Below are positions 48,569 to 56,811 of a stretch of DNA of 64,000 nucleotides, one piece after another (the stretch's first letter is position 1; each line of letters opens with the position of its first letter). The stretch lies in contig JANXWK010000048.1 of the NCBI GenBank assembly GCA_025351165.1, forward strand, positions 1 to 64,000, in the 5' to 3' direction. The notes below the pieces were generated by a model. The model searched no databases. It saw only the letters and a list, made by a program, of their open reading frames with translations, and was not told the origin of the DNA. The stretch is from Hyphomicrobiales bacterium. Its GTDB lineage: Bacteria; Pseudomonadota; Alphaproteobacteria; Rhizobiales; Beijerinckiaceae. Both the position numbers and the translations under genes were made by a program.

Positions 48569-49777
48569 TTGGAACAGGTTTATAAAGTAGACAAAAAATC
48601 AGACATCAACATAAAACCCCTAAAAAGCAGGTTTTACAGCTGGCTTTTAGTGCTGGGACTTGCCTTGGGAGGCTATATTTTTTGGCAACAAACTAAACCA
48701 AAGGCTGCAACATCCCCTGTTGCAGATGCACCAGCTGTTCCTGTAACAGCGGCGTTGGTTGCAAAACAGGATATGCCAGTTTACTTAACCGGTTTAGGCA
48801 CAGTTCAAGCTTCACAAAGCGTTGTTTTGAAAGCAAGAGTTGATGGACAAATCAACACGATTGCCTTTAAAGAAGGTGCGTTGGTTAAAGAAGGAGACAT
48901 TATTGCACAGATTGATCCTCGCCTTTTTCAATCACAACTTGAACAGGCTCAGGCTCAAAAGCTTAAAAACGAAGCTTTACTGACAAATGCAAAGGCAGAT
49001 CTTGCCAGATCCTCCAGTCTTCTCAAAAATGAATTTGCATCTCGTCAAAGTGTGGATGCGCAAAAATCTCTGGTGGCTCAATATTCTGCCGCTGTCCAGA
49101 GCGATCAGGCGCAGATCAGCTATCAACAGACCCAGCTTGGTTATGCTACCATACGCTCCCCAATAAATGGCATAACAGGCACAAGGCAGATAGATGTTGG
49201 CAATATTGTGCGGGCCTCAGACACAAATGGCATTGTAGTTGTTACCCAGATTGAGCCAATCTCAGTTTTGGCTACTGTGCCTCAAGATGCACTGGACAGC
49301 ATACGGACCGCCATGAAATCTGATGACCTGAAATTACTCGCTTATGGACGCACAGACACAACTCCACGCGCTGAAGGTAAGCTACTGTTGATTGATAATC
49401 AGATTAATGCTGCAACTGGTAGCCTTAATCTTAAAGGTACATTTGAGAATACAGATCATGCTCTTTGGCCAGGGCAATTTGTAAACATCAAGCTATTACT
49501 TAAAACTGAAAAAAATGCCCTTGTCATCCCTGCTGCTTCCATTCAGCGGGGTCAAAACGGTCCTTACGTTTATGTCGTCAAAAGCGATGAGACCGTTGAA
49601 GTTCGATCTATATCAAGTTCACACGCGGTAGACAGTCTTGCCGTTATTGAAAAGGGGCTTCAAGAAGGAGAAACAGTTGTAACGGAAGGACAGTATCGCC
49701 TTAAACCTGGTGTAAAAGTAAAAGCCCAGACAGCAAAGACTGCACTTAATAATATAAATTTCACGGATAAAAAGTAA
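48569..49777 (+). CDS. RND efflux periplasmic adaptor subunit (MdtA-like)
   Basis: 402 aa starting at TTG with AAGGGG 6-7 bp upstream; the next in-frame Met is well inside the protein. One N-terminal membrane anchor (about residues 23-42, SWLLVLGLALGGYIFW) precedes a periplasmic membrane-fusion protein: lipoyl half VVLKARVDGQINTIAFKEGALVKEGDIIAQIDP (in part), a coiled-coil hairpin (about 110-170), the second lipoyl half and a beta barrel. It bridges the inner-membrane pump to an outer-membrane channel. It overlaps the pump gene by 1 nt (TAATG). Confidence 0.95.
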   Translation: MEQVYKVDKKSDINIKPLKSRFYSWLLVLGLALGGYIFWQQTKPKAATSPVADAPAVPVTAALVAKQDMPVYLTGLGTVQASQSVVLKARVDGQINTIAFKEGALVKEGDIIAQIDPRLFQSQLEQAQAQKLKNEALLTNAKADLARSSSLLKNEFASRQSVDAQKSLVAQYSAAVQSDQAQISYQQTQLGYATIRSPINGITGTRQIDVGNIVRASDTNGIVVVTQIEPISVLATVPQDALDSIRTAMKSDDLKLLAYGRTDTTPRAEGKLLLIDNQINAATGSLNLKGTFENTDHALWPGQFVNIKLLLKTEKNALVIPAASIQRGQNGPYVYVVKSDETVEVRSISSSHAVDSLAVIEKGLQEGETVVTEGQYRLKPGVKVKAQTAKTALNNINFTDKK

Positions 49778-52700
49778 TGGATATTTCCACAGGATTCATA
49801 AAGCGTCCAATTGCAACAACACTTTTAAGTGCTGCAATCTTGCTCATGGGTATTGTTGCATATCCCCTGCTGCCAGTTGCTCCACTGCCACAGGTTGATT
49901 TTCCAACTATTCAGGTTACAGCAAGCCTGCCAGGTGCAAGTCCTGAAACAATGGCATCCAATGTAGCAACGCCTCTGGAGCGGCAGTTTTCGCTTATCTC
50001 TGGCCTGACATTAATGACATCCAACAGCGCTGTCAGTAATACAAACATTACACTTCAATTTGATCTTAATCGCAACATTGATGCAGCGGCGCAGGACGTA
50101 CAGGCCGCAGTGACTGCCGCCTCTGGTTCCTTACCTGCAAATCTGCCAAGCCCTCCAACATATCGAAAAGTAAATCCTGCCGACTCTCCCATACTTGTGG
50201 TTAAGGTGCGCTCAGGCGTTTTGCCAATTACAGTTGTCAGTGATTACGCAGATAACATACTGGCGCAGCAGATTTCTCAGATAAATGGTGTGGGCTTGGT
50301 GTTTGTGGCTGGCGCGCAAAAACCAGCGATACGCATTCAGATTGATCCCAACAAAATTGCGTCTCTTGGCATTAGTTTGGAAGAAGTTAGAGCGCAGATT
50401 TCAAGCGCTACAGTCAATCAGCCAAAAGGCTCAATTGACAACGGGCGACAAAATTTTACCATTTACACTGACGATCAGATTTTGGCGTCAGATAAGTGGA
50501 ATAACGTCATCATCGCTTACAAGGGCGGCGCTCCTGTTCGCATACGCGATATTGGTAAAGCAGTAGATGGGCCTGAAAACGCTAAAGTTGGGGCATTTTC
50601 AGGTGGTGAGCAGGTTATACTTTTGGCAATAACAAAGCAGCCAGGTGCCAACGTTATTGAAACTGTTGACAAGGTCAAAGCAGCCCTACCAAATTTACGC
50701 CAATCCATTCCGCAGGCAATTGATGTGAGTGTTCTAATAGATCGCACCCAGACCATAAGGGCCAGCGTGGACGACGTGCAGTTCACATTGATACTTACAA
50801 TTGCCCTGGTTGTAATGGTGATCTTTGTATTTTTGCGTAATTTGCGTGCAACCATCATTCCAAGTGTAACAGTTCCGCTTGCCCTTTTAGGGACAGCAGC
50901 CGTTATGTATATGGTGGGCTACAGTCTGGATAACCTTTCACTGATGGCACTGACCATTGCTGTTGGTTTTGTTGTTGATGATGCAATTGTAATGCTTGAG
51001 AACATCTACAGACATATGGAGGAAGGAATGCCGCGCATGGAAGCGGCGCTCAAAGGGGCATCTGAAATCGGATTTACGATTATTTCCATTTCGGTATCAC
51101 TGATTGCGGTTTTTATACCAGTTTTATTAATGGGTGGTATCATAGGAAGACTGCTGCGCGAATTTGCGATGACTGTTTCGATAACAATATTAGTTTCGGT
51201 ATTTATTTCCCTGACGTTAACACCAATGCTGTGTTCTCTTTATCTCAATAAACCTGATCATGATAACGACAATAAAAAAGGTATATTGAACTTATTTGAA
51301 AGGGGATTCAATGCTTTGCAAAATAGCTATGAGCGTAGCCTTAAAGTTGTTCTACATCACGAATTTGTAACATTAATGGTCTTTTTTGCAACTGTTGGCA
51401 TAACAGCCTGGCTATTCATCATTATACCAAAGGGTTTTTTTCCACAGCAGGATACAGGCTTTATTTTTGGTGTTGCAGAGGGGTCTCAGGATCTATCTTA
51501 TGGTGGTATGAAAGACCGCGCTATATTAATAGCTGAGGTTATCAAACAGGACCCTGATGTTAATAATTTTGGCTTTAATGTCGGGGCTGCAAATGCCAAT
51601 TCGGCCAACTTTTTTATATTCTTAAACACAAAAGAATCGGGCCGAACCACAAGTATTGATGAAGTCATACGTCGCACACGTCAAAAAATTGCAGGCATTC
51701 AAGGCGTAAACCTTTTTATGCAGGCGGGGCAGGATATTAACGTAGGTGGACGCCTTTCACGCACACAGTATCAATATACCCTTACCAGCGCTGATTTGAA
51801 CGACCTGAATTTATGGGCACCAAAACTGGCCGACTCTATGCGCAAGCTACCTCAGGTAACTGATATTGCGAGCGACCAACAGACAAATGCAGCAACAGCA
51901 ACCCTTACAATTGACCGCGATCAGGCATCACGCTTTGGCATTCAGCCATCTTTGATAGATGCAACAATCTACAATGCTGTGGGACAGCGTCAGGTTGCAC
52001 AGTATTTTACACAGCTAAACAGTTACCGCGTGATACTTGAGGTGTCCCCAGACAAGCAGACAAGTGCTGACCTGTTCAACAACTTGTACATTACATCTCC
52101 TGTAACAGGCGGACAGGTTCAACTTTCATCACTGGTAAAAATTGATACCAATAAAACGAATTATTTATCTGTAAGCCATCAGGGGCAGTTTCCAGCAATA
52201 ACGCTGAGCTTTAACTTATCTGCAAATGTAGCCCTTGGTGACGCTGTTATTGCCATTCAAAAGGCAAAAGAGGAACTTGGTGTGCCCTCAACTATAAGTG
52301 GTGCGTTTCAAGGCTCTGCTCAGGCATTTCAATCCTCTCTGGCATCGCAGCCTTACTTAATTGCGGCTGCGCTTTTATCTGTTTATATCATTCTTGGAAT
52401 TTTGTACGAGAGTTTCATCCATCCGCTTACAATCTTGTCGACTCTTCCTTCAGCAGGCGCAGGCGCACTGCTTATTTTGATGGCGTTTGGTTATGATCTG
52501 AGTGTTATTGCGATCATTGGAATTTTGCTTCTTATTGGTATCGTGAAAAAGAACGGCATTATGATGATAGATTTCGCACTGCATAGTGAGCGCGAGCGTG
52601 GATTGTCACCACGTGATTCTATTTATGAAGCCTGCTTACTCCGCTTTCGCCCTATCATGATGACAACTATGTGCGCCCTGTTTGGCGGCATCCCCTTAAT

Positions 52701-52917
52701 GCTTGGACATGGAACAGGTTCAGAAATTCGCCGTCCACTTGGCTATGCAATGGTGGGTGGACTTATCCTGAGCCAGATTCTGACCCTCTACACCACTCCA
52801 GTAATTTACCTCTATCTAGACAGGGTCAATAACTGGCTGAGCGGCACGAAAGCCCACGAAGACAGGGTTGAAGAGAAACCTGTTACACAAACTCACCCAC
52901 GCATTGCCGCTGAGTAA
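49777..52917 (+). CDS. RND efflux pump permease (AcrB/MdtB-like)
   Basis: 1046 aa, normal length. The N-terminal helix is followed by LPVAPLPQVDFPTIQV, close to the MdtB/MdtC group. The proton relay Asp pair is in VGFVVDDAIVMLENIYRH (helix 4) and the Lys in LIGIVKKNGIMMIDFAL (helix 10). Two large periplasmic domains, including PKGFFPQQDTGFIFG at the start of the second half, are complete. It exports drugs or other amphiphiles with protons. MdtABC has two different permeases, whereas only one is encoded here, and no outer-membrane factor is nearby. Confidence 0.96.
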   Translation: MDISTGFIKRPIATTLLSAAILLMGIVAYPLLPVAPLPQVDFPTIQVTASLPGASPETMASNVATPLERQFSLISGLTLMTSNSAVSNTNITLQFDLNRNIDAAAQDVQAAVTAASGSLPANLPSPPTYRKVNPADSPILVVKVRSGVLPITVVSDYADNILAQQISQINGVGLVFVAGAQKPAIRIQIDPNKIASLGISLEEVRAQISSATVNQPKGSIDNGRQNFTIYTDDQILASDKWNNVIIAYKGGAPVRIRDIGKAVDGPENAKVGAFSGGEQVILLAITKQPGANVIETVDKVKAALPNLRQSIPQAIDVSVLIDRTQTIRASVDDVQFTLILTIALVVMVIFVFLRNLRATIIPSVTVPLALLGTAAVMYMVGYSLDNLSLMALTIAVGFVVDDAIVMLENIYRHMEEGMPRMEAALKGASEIGFTIISISVSLIAVFIPVLLMGGIIGRLLREFAMTVSITILVSVFISLTLTPMLCSLYLNKPDHDNDNKKGILNLFERGFNALQNSYERSLKVVLHHEFVTLMVFFATVGITAWLFIIIPKGFFPQQDTGFIFGVAEGSQDLSYGGMKDRAILIAEVIKQDPDVNNFGFNVGAANANSANFFIFLNTKESGRTTSIDEVIRRTRQKIAGIQGVNLFMQAGQDINVGGRLSRTQYQYTLTSADLNDLNLWAPKLADSMRKLPQVTDIASDQQTNAATATLTIDRDQASRFGIQPSLIDATIYNAVGQRQVAQYFTQLNSYRVILEVSPDKQTSADLFNNLYITSPVTGGQVQLSSLVKIDTNKTNYLSVSHQGQFPAITLSFNLSANVALGDAVIAIQKAKEELGVPSTISGAFQGSAQAFQSSLASQPYLIAAALLSVYIILGILYESFIHPLTILSTLPSAGAGALLILMAFGYDLSVIAIIGILLLIGIVKKNGIMMIDFALHSERERGLSPRDSIYEACLLRFRPIMMTTMCALFGGIPLMLGHGTGSEIRRPLGYAMVGGLILSQILTLYTTPVIYLYLDRVNNWLSGTKAHEDRVEEKPVTQTHPRIAAE

Positions 52918-52932
52918 TAAGGAACGTAAGTC

Positions 52933-53070
52933 ATTCTAAACAGAAAGATAATAGGGTTTGCTTTATTGGCTGCTGTGTTTATGGCAATGATATTTGTTGC
53001 AAAACAAATTCAATCATCGTCTGCGTTGCAGGATTGTGTTGCATCTGGAAGACGAGACTGCCTCAGATAA
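52933..53070 (+). CDS. Probable short single-span membrane peptide with C-terminal Cys pair
   Basis: A 46-codon frame with a possible ATT start, 45 aa: ILNRKIIGFALLAAVFMAMI then FVAKQIQ, then SSSALQDCVASGRRDCLR. A basic start, one hydrophobic helix and a Cys-x7-Cys tail look like a designed membrane peptide, and AAGGAA lies about 8 bp before the ATT. Other starts are TTG at 52966 or ATG at 52981. It begins 15 bp after the pump stop, so it is likely co-transcribed. From memory, small alphaproteobacterial peptides ending DC-x3-GR-x2-C exist, but this is not verified. A non-ATG start is the weak point. Confidence 0.5.
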   Translation: MLNRKIIGFALLAAVFMAMIFVAKQIQSSSALQDCVASGRRDCLR

Positions 53071-53165
53071 TTTAAAATTAAATCTAAAATTTAACACTGG
53101 ATTTTATCTGGTCTTTTCGGACGAATTTACGAGCAAAACAAGCTACCAGGATAACAATATATAAA

Positions 53166-53242
53166 TGGCGCGGGTGACGGGGCTCGAACCCGCGACCTCC
53201 GGCGTGACAGGCCGGCACTCTAACCAGCTGAGCTACACCCGC
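53166..53242 (-). tRNA. tRNA-Asp (anticodon GTC)
   Basis: 77 nt including CCA. On the minus strand, acceptor GCGGGTG pairs with CACCCGC, followed by G73 and CCA. The anticodon arm CCGGC-CTGTCAC-GCCGG gives anticodon GTC. The D arm and the T arm (GCGGG, TTCGAGC) are normal. Confidence 0.97.
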
Positions 53243-53343
53243 GCATTTTAAATTGAGGCAAGCACATAAGCAAACCATCAACCTTGTCTGTGTGCTAAGC
53301 GATAGAGCGCCAAGCGTCAACCCTAAACAGCTGAACAACACAC

Positions 53344-54006
53344 TTATTTTAGGCGCTGCACACCTAATCTAAATTGAGAAATTTGCGCTGAAGTTAAGAT
53401 TGAAATCGTATTGGGTGAGACATTTTCAGCCAGGTTGACAAGATCTTCCGATACACCCATGTATTTTGTATATTTGCGGGCGGCATCATTAATACTAGTT
53501 GGCGCTGGAACCTTGCGGAAGGGAGGCTCTGCATGAAGGGGATCAAACTCGAATTTATTTGTAAAAATGGAATGGACACCAACCTTGCTTGCAGGGGGCA
53601 CCACTCTTTTTTTGCCACCCATGAGAGCATACACGCAGGCAGAATAGCATTGGGCAGACGTAACTGATCCCTCTCCTGCCCGTCCAGCCTCTGCAATAAC
53701 TACCGTGAGTTTGAGCTGTCTAAACACAAATCCCAGCTTCATAGCGCCTTCCAGCACTCCTCCTGGCGAATTCATGAAGACAATTGCCTTAAGCTGACGA
53801 GTCCGAGGCAATGACTTCAAAAACGCTATAAATTCAGTTGCTGTATCCTTACCAATAGATCCCTCCGCCTGCACAACAAGTGGGCATGCATTACCACAAC
53901 GTGCGCTCGTATCGATGGGTGCAAGCTTGAATGTCATGGAATGAGCTGAAATTGAAAGGAAAAACGTACAAAACAAAAATATGAGATTCAAATATTTAAC
54001 GCGCAT
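53344..54006 (-). CDS. ClpP-like secreted protein (COG3904-type periplasmic hydrolase fold)
   Basis: 220 aa. The N-terminus MRVKYLNLIFLFCTFFLSIS is a signal peptide, probably cleaved near residue 20-23. The mature part has the crotonase/ClpP fold signs: FMNSPGGVLEGAMKLG (near residue 80) and, after it, TSAQCYSACVYALMGGKKRV, where the Ser between two Cys is in the position of the ClpP nucleophile. VGVHSIF matches the expected position of the catalytic His. COG3904-type proteins are predicted periplasmic ClpP-like hydrolases without known substrates. The gene stands alone between tRNA-Asp and tRNA-Ser. Confidence 0.8.
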   Translation of the reverse strand: MRVKYLNLIFLFCTFFLSISAHSMTFKLAPIDTSARCGNACPLVVQAEGSIGKDTATEFIAFLKSLPRTRQLKAIVFMNSPGGVLEGAMKLGFVFRQLKLTVVIAEAGRAGEGSVTSAQCYSACVYALMGGKKRVVPPASKVGVHSIFTNKFEFDPLHAEPPFRKVPAPTSINDAARKYTKYMGVSEDLVNLAENVSPNTISILTSAQISQFRLGVQRLK

Positions 54007-54078
54007 TTTTCATCCCGAATTTTTGGCTTCTATCAAACCATTGCAGTCCATTTATACAGATATATTTACACATAAGAA

Positions 54079-54306
54079 ATGAAAAGATTTAAATTGCATA
54101 TCACTCATTTACAAAACGATATTGCGCCTTGCTTCATATCTCAAACGCTAGGCACCGCCATTCGGGCGAGCGGCGCTGAGATGGTTAGTTTCTATTCTGC
54201 AAGACAAAAGGATGACATTAATGTCGGGCTATTTTCCAACGAGGTCTTTTGCAAAAACAGACCTTCAACACAAATGAATTGGTGCGGTTTTTGTAGAGGC
54301 ACATAA
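54079..54306 (+). CDS. Doubtful small ORF
   Basis: 75 codons in a 400-bp gap between the ClpP-like gene and tRNA-Ser. It has no clear ribosome site, no signal peptide and no recognisable domain. The segment EMVSFYSARQKDD resembles KMASFYAQQDD in RlpA at 56417, which could be chance or the relic of a duplication. Apart from this ORF I see nothing in the gap. Confidence 0.2.
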   Translation: MKRFKLHITHLQNDIAPCFISQTLGTAIRASGAEMVSFYSARQKDDINVGLFSNEVFCKNRPSTQMNWCGFCRGT

Positions 54307-54409
54307 AATTGAGTTTAAAAAAGTAAGCTCTTGGTTTGGGAACACGGAGGCATACGTCTTTAGGGTGGAAGACCCGTATAAATAAAGCAGGTTTGTTGTT
54401 GCGTAACTA

Positions 54410-54499
54410 TGGCGGAAGGGGTGGGATTCGAACCCACGGAGAGCTTTCACCCTCGCTGGTTTTCAAGACCAGTTCCTTAAACCGCTCGGACACCCTTCC
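54410..54499 (-). tRNA. tRNA-Ser (anticodon TGA)
   Basis: 90 nt including CCA, class II with a long variable arm (CGAGGGTGAAAGCTCTC region). Acceptor GGAAGGG pairs with CCCTTCC, then G73 and CCA. The anticodon arm CTGGT-CTTGAAA-ACCAG gives TGA, reading UCA. Confidence 0.97.
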
Positions 54500-54662
54500 A
54501 AATATTGTGTGATCATGGTTATATTAAAATAACAAATCAACAATCCATGTGTGCCGTTTCGCCGTAAAGAGATCATGTGTCAATCCTTAAAAATACATTT
54601 TTGGGTTTGACCAAACAAAAATAGTTAATTTTCTAGCTCAAATTAAAAAACAGAGGTATTTT

Positions 54663-55049
54663 ATGAAACTTAGATCAATTTTTTTATGCCTTGTCGCACT
54701 TGCGTCACTACCGCACAATGCAGGCGCCGAACCGCTGAAAGGTGCTGAACTTAGAAATCTGATCAATGGGAAAAGGATTTACCTGAGCGTACCGCTTGGT
54801 GGCGAATTTCCATTATACTACAAAAAAGGCGGGACTGTTGACGGCTCTGGAGAGGCAACAGGTTTAGGGCGCACAATGAAGCCAAATGACTCTGGCAAAT
54901 GGTGGGTAAAAGGTCCAAATCTCTGCCAGAAATGGAAGACCTGGTACGACGGTAAAGTTTTTTGTTTCACAATAACCAAAACTGCTGAAGCTAAAATTGC
55001 CTGGACACGAGATGATGGCTATTCTGGAACAGCTCGCATAGGTAATTGA
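54663..55049 (+). CDS. Small secreted protein of unknown function
   Basis: 128 aa. The first 22 residues (MKLRSIFLCLVALASLPHNA, then GA) form a signal peptide cleaved at AGA-EP. The mature protein has a pattern W-W-x-K-G-x2-L-C-x2-W-x6-G-x2-F-C-F in GKWWVKGPNLCQKWKTWYDG followed by KVFCF, which suggests one disulfide and a small beta fold. I recall similar small rhizobial secreted proteins but cannot name the family. Single gene with AGAGG upstream and its own terminator. Confidence 0.78.
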   Translation: MKLRSIFLCLVALASLPHNAGAEPLKGAELRNLINGKRIYLSVPLGGEFPLYYKKGGTVDGSGEATGLGRTMKPNDSGKWWVKGPNLCQKWKTWYDGKVFCFTITKTAEAKIAWTRDDGYSGTARIGN

Positions 55050-55071
55050 TATATAAACAAAAAACATGCAA

Positions 55072-55105
55072 AAAGCGTCAGGCTTATTTCTGGCGCTTTA
55101 TTTTT
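55072..55105 (+). terminator. Rho-independent terminator after the small secreted protein gene
   Basis: AAAGCGTCAG (55072-55081) pairs with CTGGCGCTTT (55090-55099) around an 8-nt loop with one G-T pair, followed by ATTTTT. Confidence 0.88.
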
Positions 55106-55167
55106 GTGTGTCTAACGTCATATGATTGTCGCATTTCACCTGCGTTTGGGCTAATCATCTTACAGTC

Positions 55168-55183
55168 TTAAGAAAGCCTTAAC
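55168..55183 (+). promoter_or_regulatory. Consensus CtrA box upstream of rlpA
   Basis: TTAAGAAAGCCTTAAC is an exact TTAA-N7-TTAAC, the binding site of the alphaproteobacterial cell-cycle regulator CtrA. It lies about 160 bp before the rlpA start. Two further GTTAAC sequences (55210 and 55259 regions) follow in the same gap. The remaining 55106-55340 gap holds nothing else I can name. Confidence 0.55.
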
Positions 55184-55340
55184 CAATTTGCTGGATCCTG
55201 AGCTTTACGTTAACTAAGTGCTAAGGCTAATGAGCCTAAGTTATTGCACGCGTGAAAGTTAACCAATAGATGGTAAATCCGTTTTTAACGGCAGATTTAG
55301 TGTCTGCACAGTTCCAAGCGAAAACCCAGGTATTTTATTG

Positions 55341-56729
55341 ATGCATGCATTTATCCAGGACCTATTCCGCCCATATTTTTCTGCAATGCCACTTTCTAGA
55401 TTGGTAAAGGGATTCATATGTATAGGCCTTGGTCTGGGAACAGCAAACTGCGCAGGCAACAACCAGCGTCAGGCAGCGCGCAAAAGTTCAGAGGTTGGTG
55501 CTTTTTCTCACCCAAAATATGGTAAAGCAAGCGAACGCGTGATTGCCGATGGTGAAACTGTGCCCAAGGGCGGTGGACGGTATCAAATTGGCAAGCCGTA
55601 CAGCGTAGCTGGCCGCAGCTACGTGCCACAGGAAATGAATGGGAAATACACATCAACGGGTATGGCCTCTTGGTATGGTGAGGCTTTTCACGGCCGCAAA
55701 ACAGCAAATGGCGAGGTCTATGATAAAGACTCAGTTACTGCTGCACATCCCACAATGCCTTTGCCAAGTTATGCACGTGTAACAAACGCCAATAACGGCC
55801 GTTCAATCATTGTGCGGGTCAATGACCGCGGACCCTACCACGGGGGCCGCCTTATGGATGTATCACAGCGCGTGGCTGAAGCTTTGGAATTTAAGCACAT
55901 CGGTACCGCGCGCATCAAGGTTGATCATCTAGGCCCTGCTGGCCTTGCAGGTAGCGATGATAGAAAATTGCTTGCTTCTTTGACAACAGGTCAGCCTGCC
56001 CAATTGCAAAGCACTGTCCAGCAGGTGCAGATTGCCTCTAACGACCCAACATTTGCACCAGCTTTTGTTTCAACAGCGCCTGTTTACAAGGCCCCTCTAC
56101 CAAAAGTTTCAACTCCATCAACAATTCCTCAACCTGTTATTGAACAGGCCGACATGGATGGTGAAAGCGATGCAGCTCAAGCGCCTGTACTAGTTGCAAA
56201 TACTGCTTCAGCTGTAACCACTGAAGCTGCAAGCCCTGAAATAACTTCACCAGCCCCTGTTCAGATGGCAAGCGAGACAACCATACCTCTACCACCACAG
56301 CGTCCCTACAATCTGGGCGCAATTTCAGCTCCGGTAAAAATTCAGAACATCAAACCTGCATCAATTCTGCCTCAGCAGCAAGCTATTCTACCACGGGCAG
56401 CTGGCTCAGGCACAAAAATGGCATCATTTTATGCGCAGCAAGATGATTTACGTACCAACATTACTAAAAATGATCCATTTGAAAAACTGAAAACTGAAAA
56501 TAAACTCATCAAGTCTGGTTCCTACATAGATGTCGGTATTTTCAAAACAGAAGCCAATGCACACCGCATCATCGCTGCATTGGGAACTGGCTCAAAAACC
56601 AAACTTACAATCTTTAAATCAAGTTATAAAGTAACAGCTGGGCCTTTTGCCAATACTTTTGAGGCCAGCAACCTGCATAATCGTGCAAAAGCACTTGGCG
56701 CATCAGATGCAAAAATAGTTGTGCGCTAA
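55341..56729 (+). CDS. rlpA: RlpA family septal ring lytic transglycosylase with SPOR domain
   Basis: 462 aa from the ATG at 55341; an internal ATG at 55386 is an equally good start because it begins right at a lipoprotein signal (MPLSRLVKGFICIGLGLGTA then NC, lipobox TANC). The double-psi beta barrel (about residues 108-200) contains GMASWYGEAFHGRKTANGE, VRVNDRGPYHGGRLMDVS and the catalytic Asp within it. A Pro/Thr/Ala-rich linker follows (about 205-380) and the C-terminal 75 residues form a SPOR domain. RlpA cleaves glycan strands that lack stem peptides at the septum. A CtrA box upstream would tie it to the division cycle. Confidence 0.92.
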   Translation: MHAFIQDLFRPYFSAMPLSRLVKGFICIGLGLGTANCAGNNQRQAARKSSEVGAFSHPKYGKASERVIADGETVPKGGGRYQIGKPYSVAGRSYVPQEMNGKYTSTGMASWYGEAFHGRKTANGEVYDKDSVTAAHPTMPLPSYARVTNANNGRSIIVRVNDRGPYHGGRLMDVSQRVAEALEFKHIGTARIKVDHLGPAGLAGSDDRKLLASLTTGQPAQLQSTVQQVQIASNDPTFAPAFVSTAPVYKAPLPKVSTPSTIPQPVIEQADMDGESDAAQAPVLVANTASAVTTEAASPEITSPAPVQMASETTIPLPPQRPYNLGAISAPVKIQNIKPASILPQQQAILPRAAGSGTKMASFYAQQDDLRTNITKNDPFEKLKTENKLIKSGSYIDVGIFKTEANAHRIIAALGTGSKTKLTIFKSSYKVTAGPFANTFEASNLHNRAKALGASDAKIVVR

Positions 56730-56749
56730 AAGATTTTACGTTTTACGTA

Positions 56750-56770
56750 TATGGTGTAGGTTGCACCATA
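56750..56770 (+). other. Inverted repeat between rlpA and dnaG
   Basis: TATGGTG (56750-56756) and CACCATA (56764-56770) are perfect inverted repeats with a 7-bp spacer, about 42 bp before the dnaG start. There is no T run, so it could be a leader hairpin or operator. Confidence 0.45.
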
Positions 56771-56811
56771 CTTAAACTTGAAAGCTGGCAATTGCTTTCG
56801 AAAGTTTGTTC

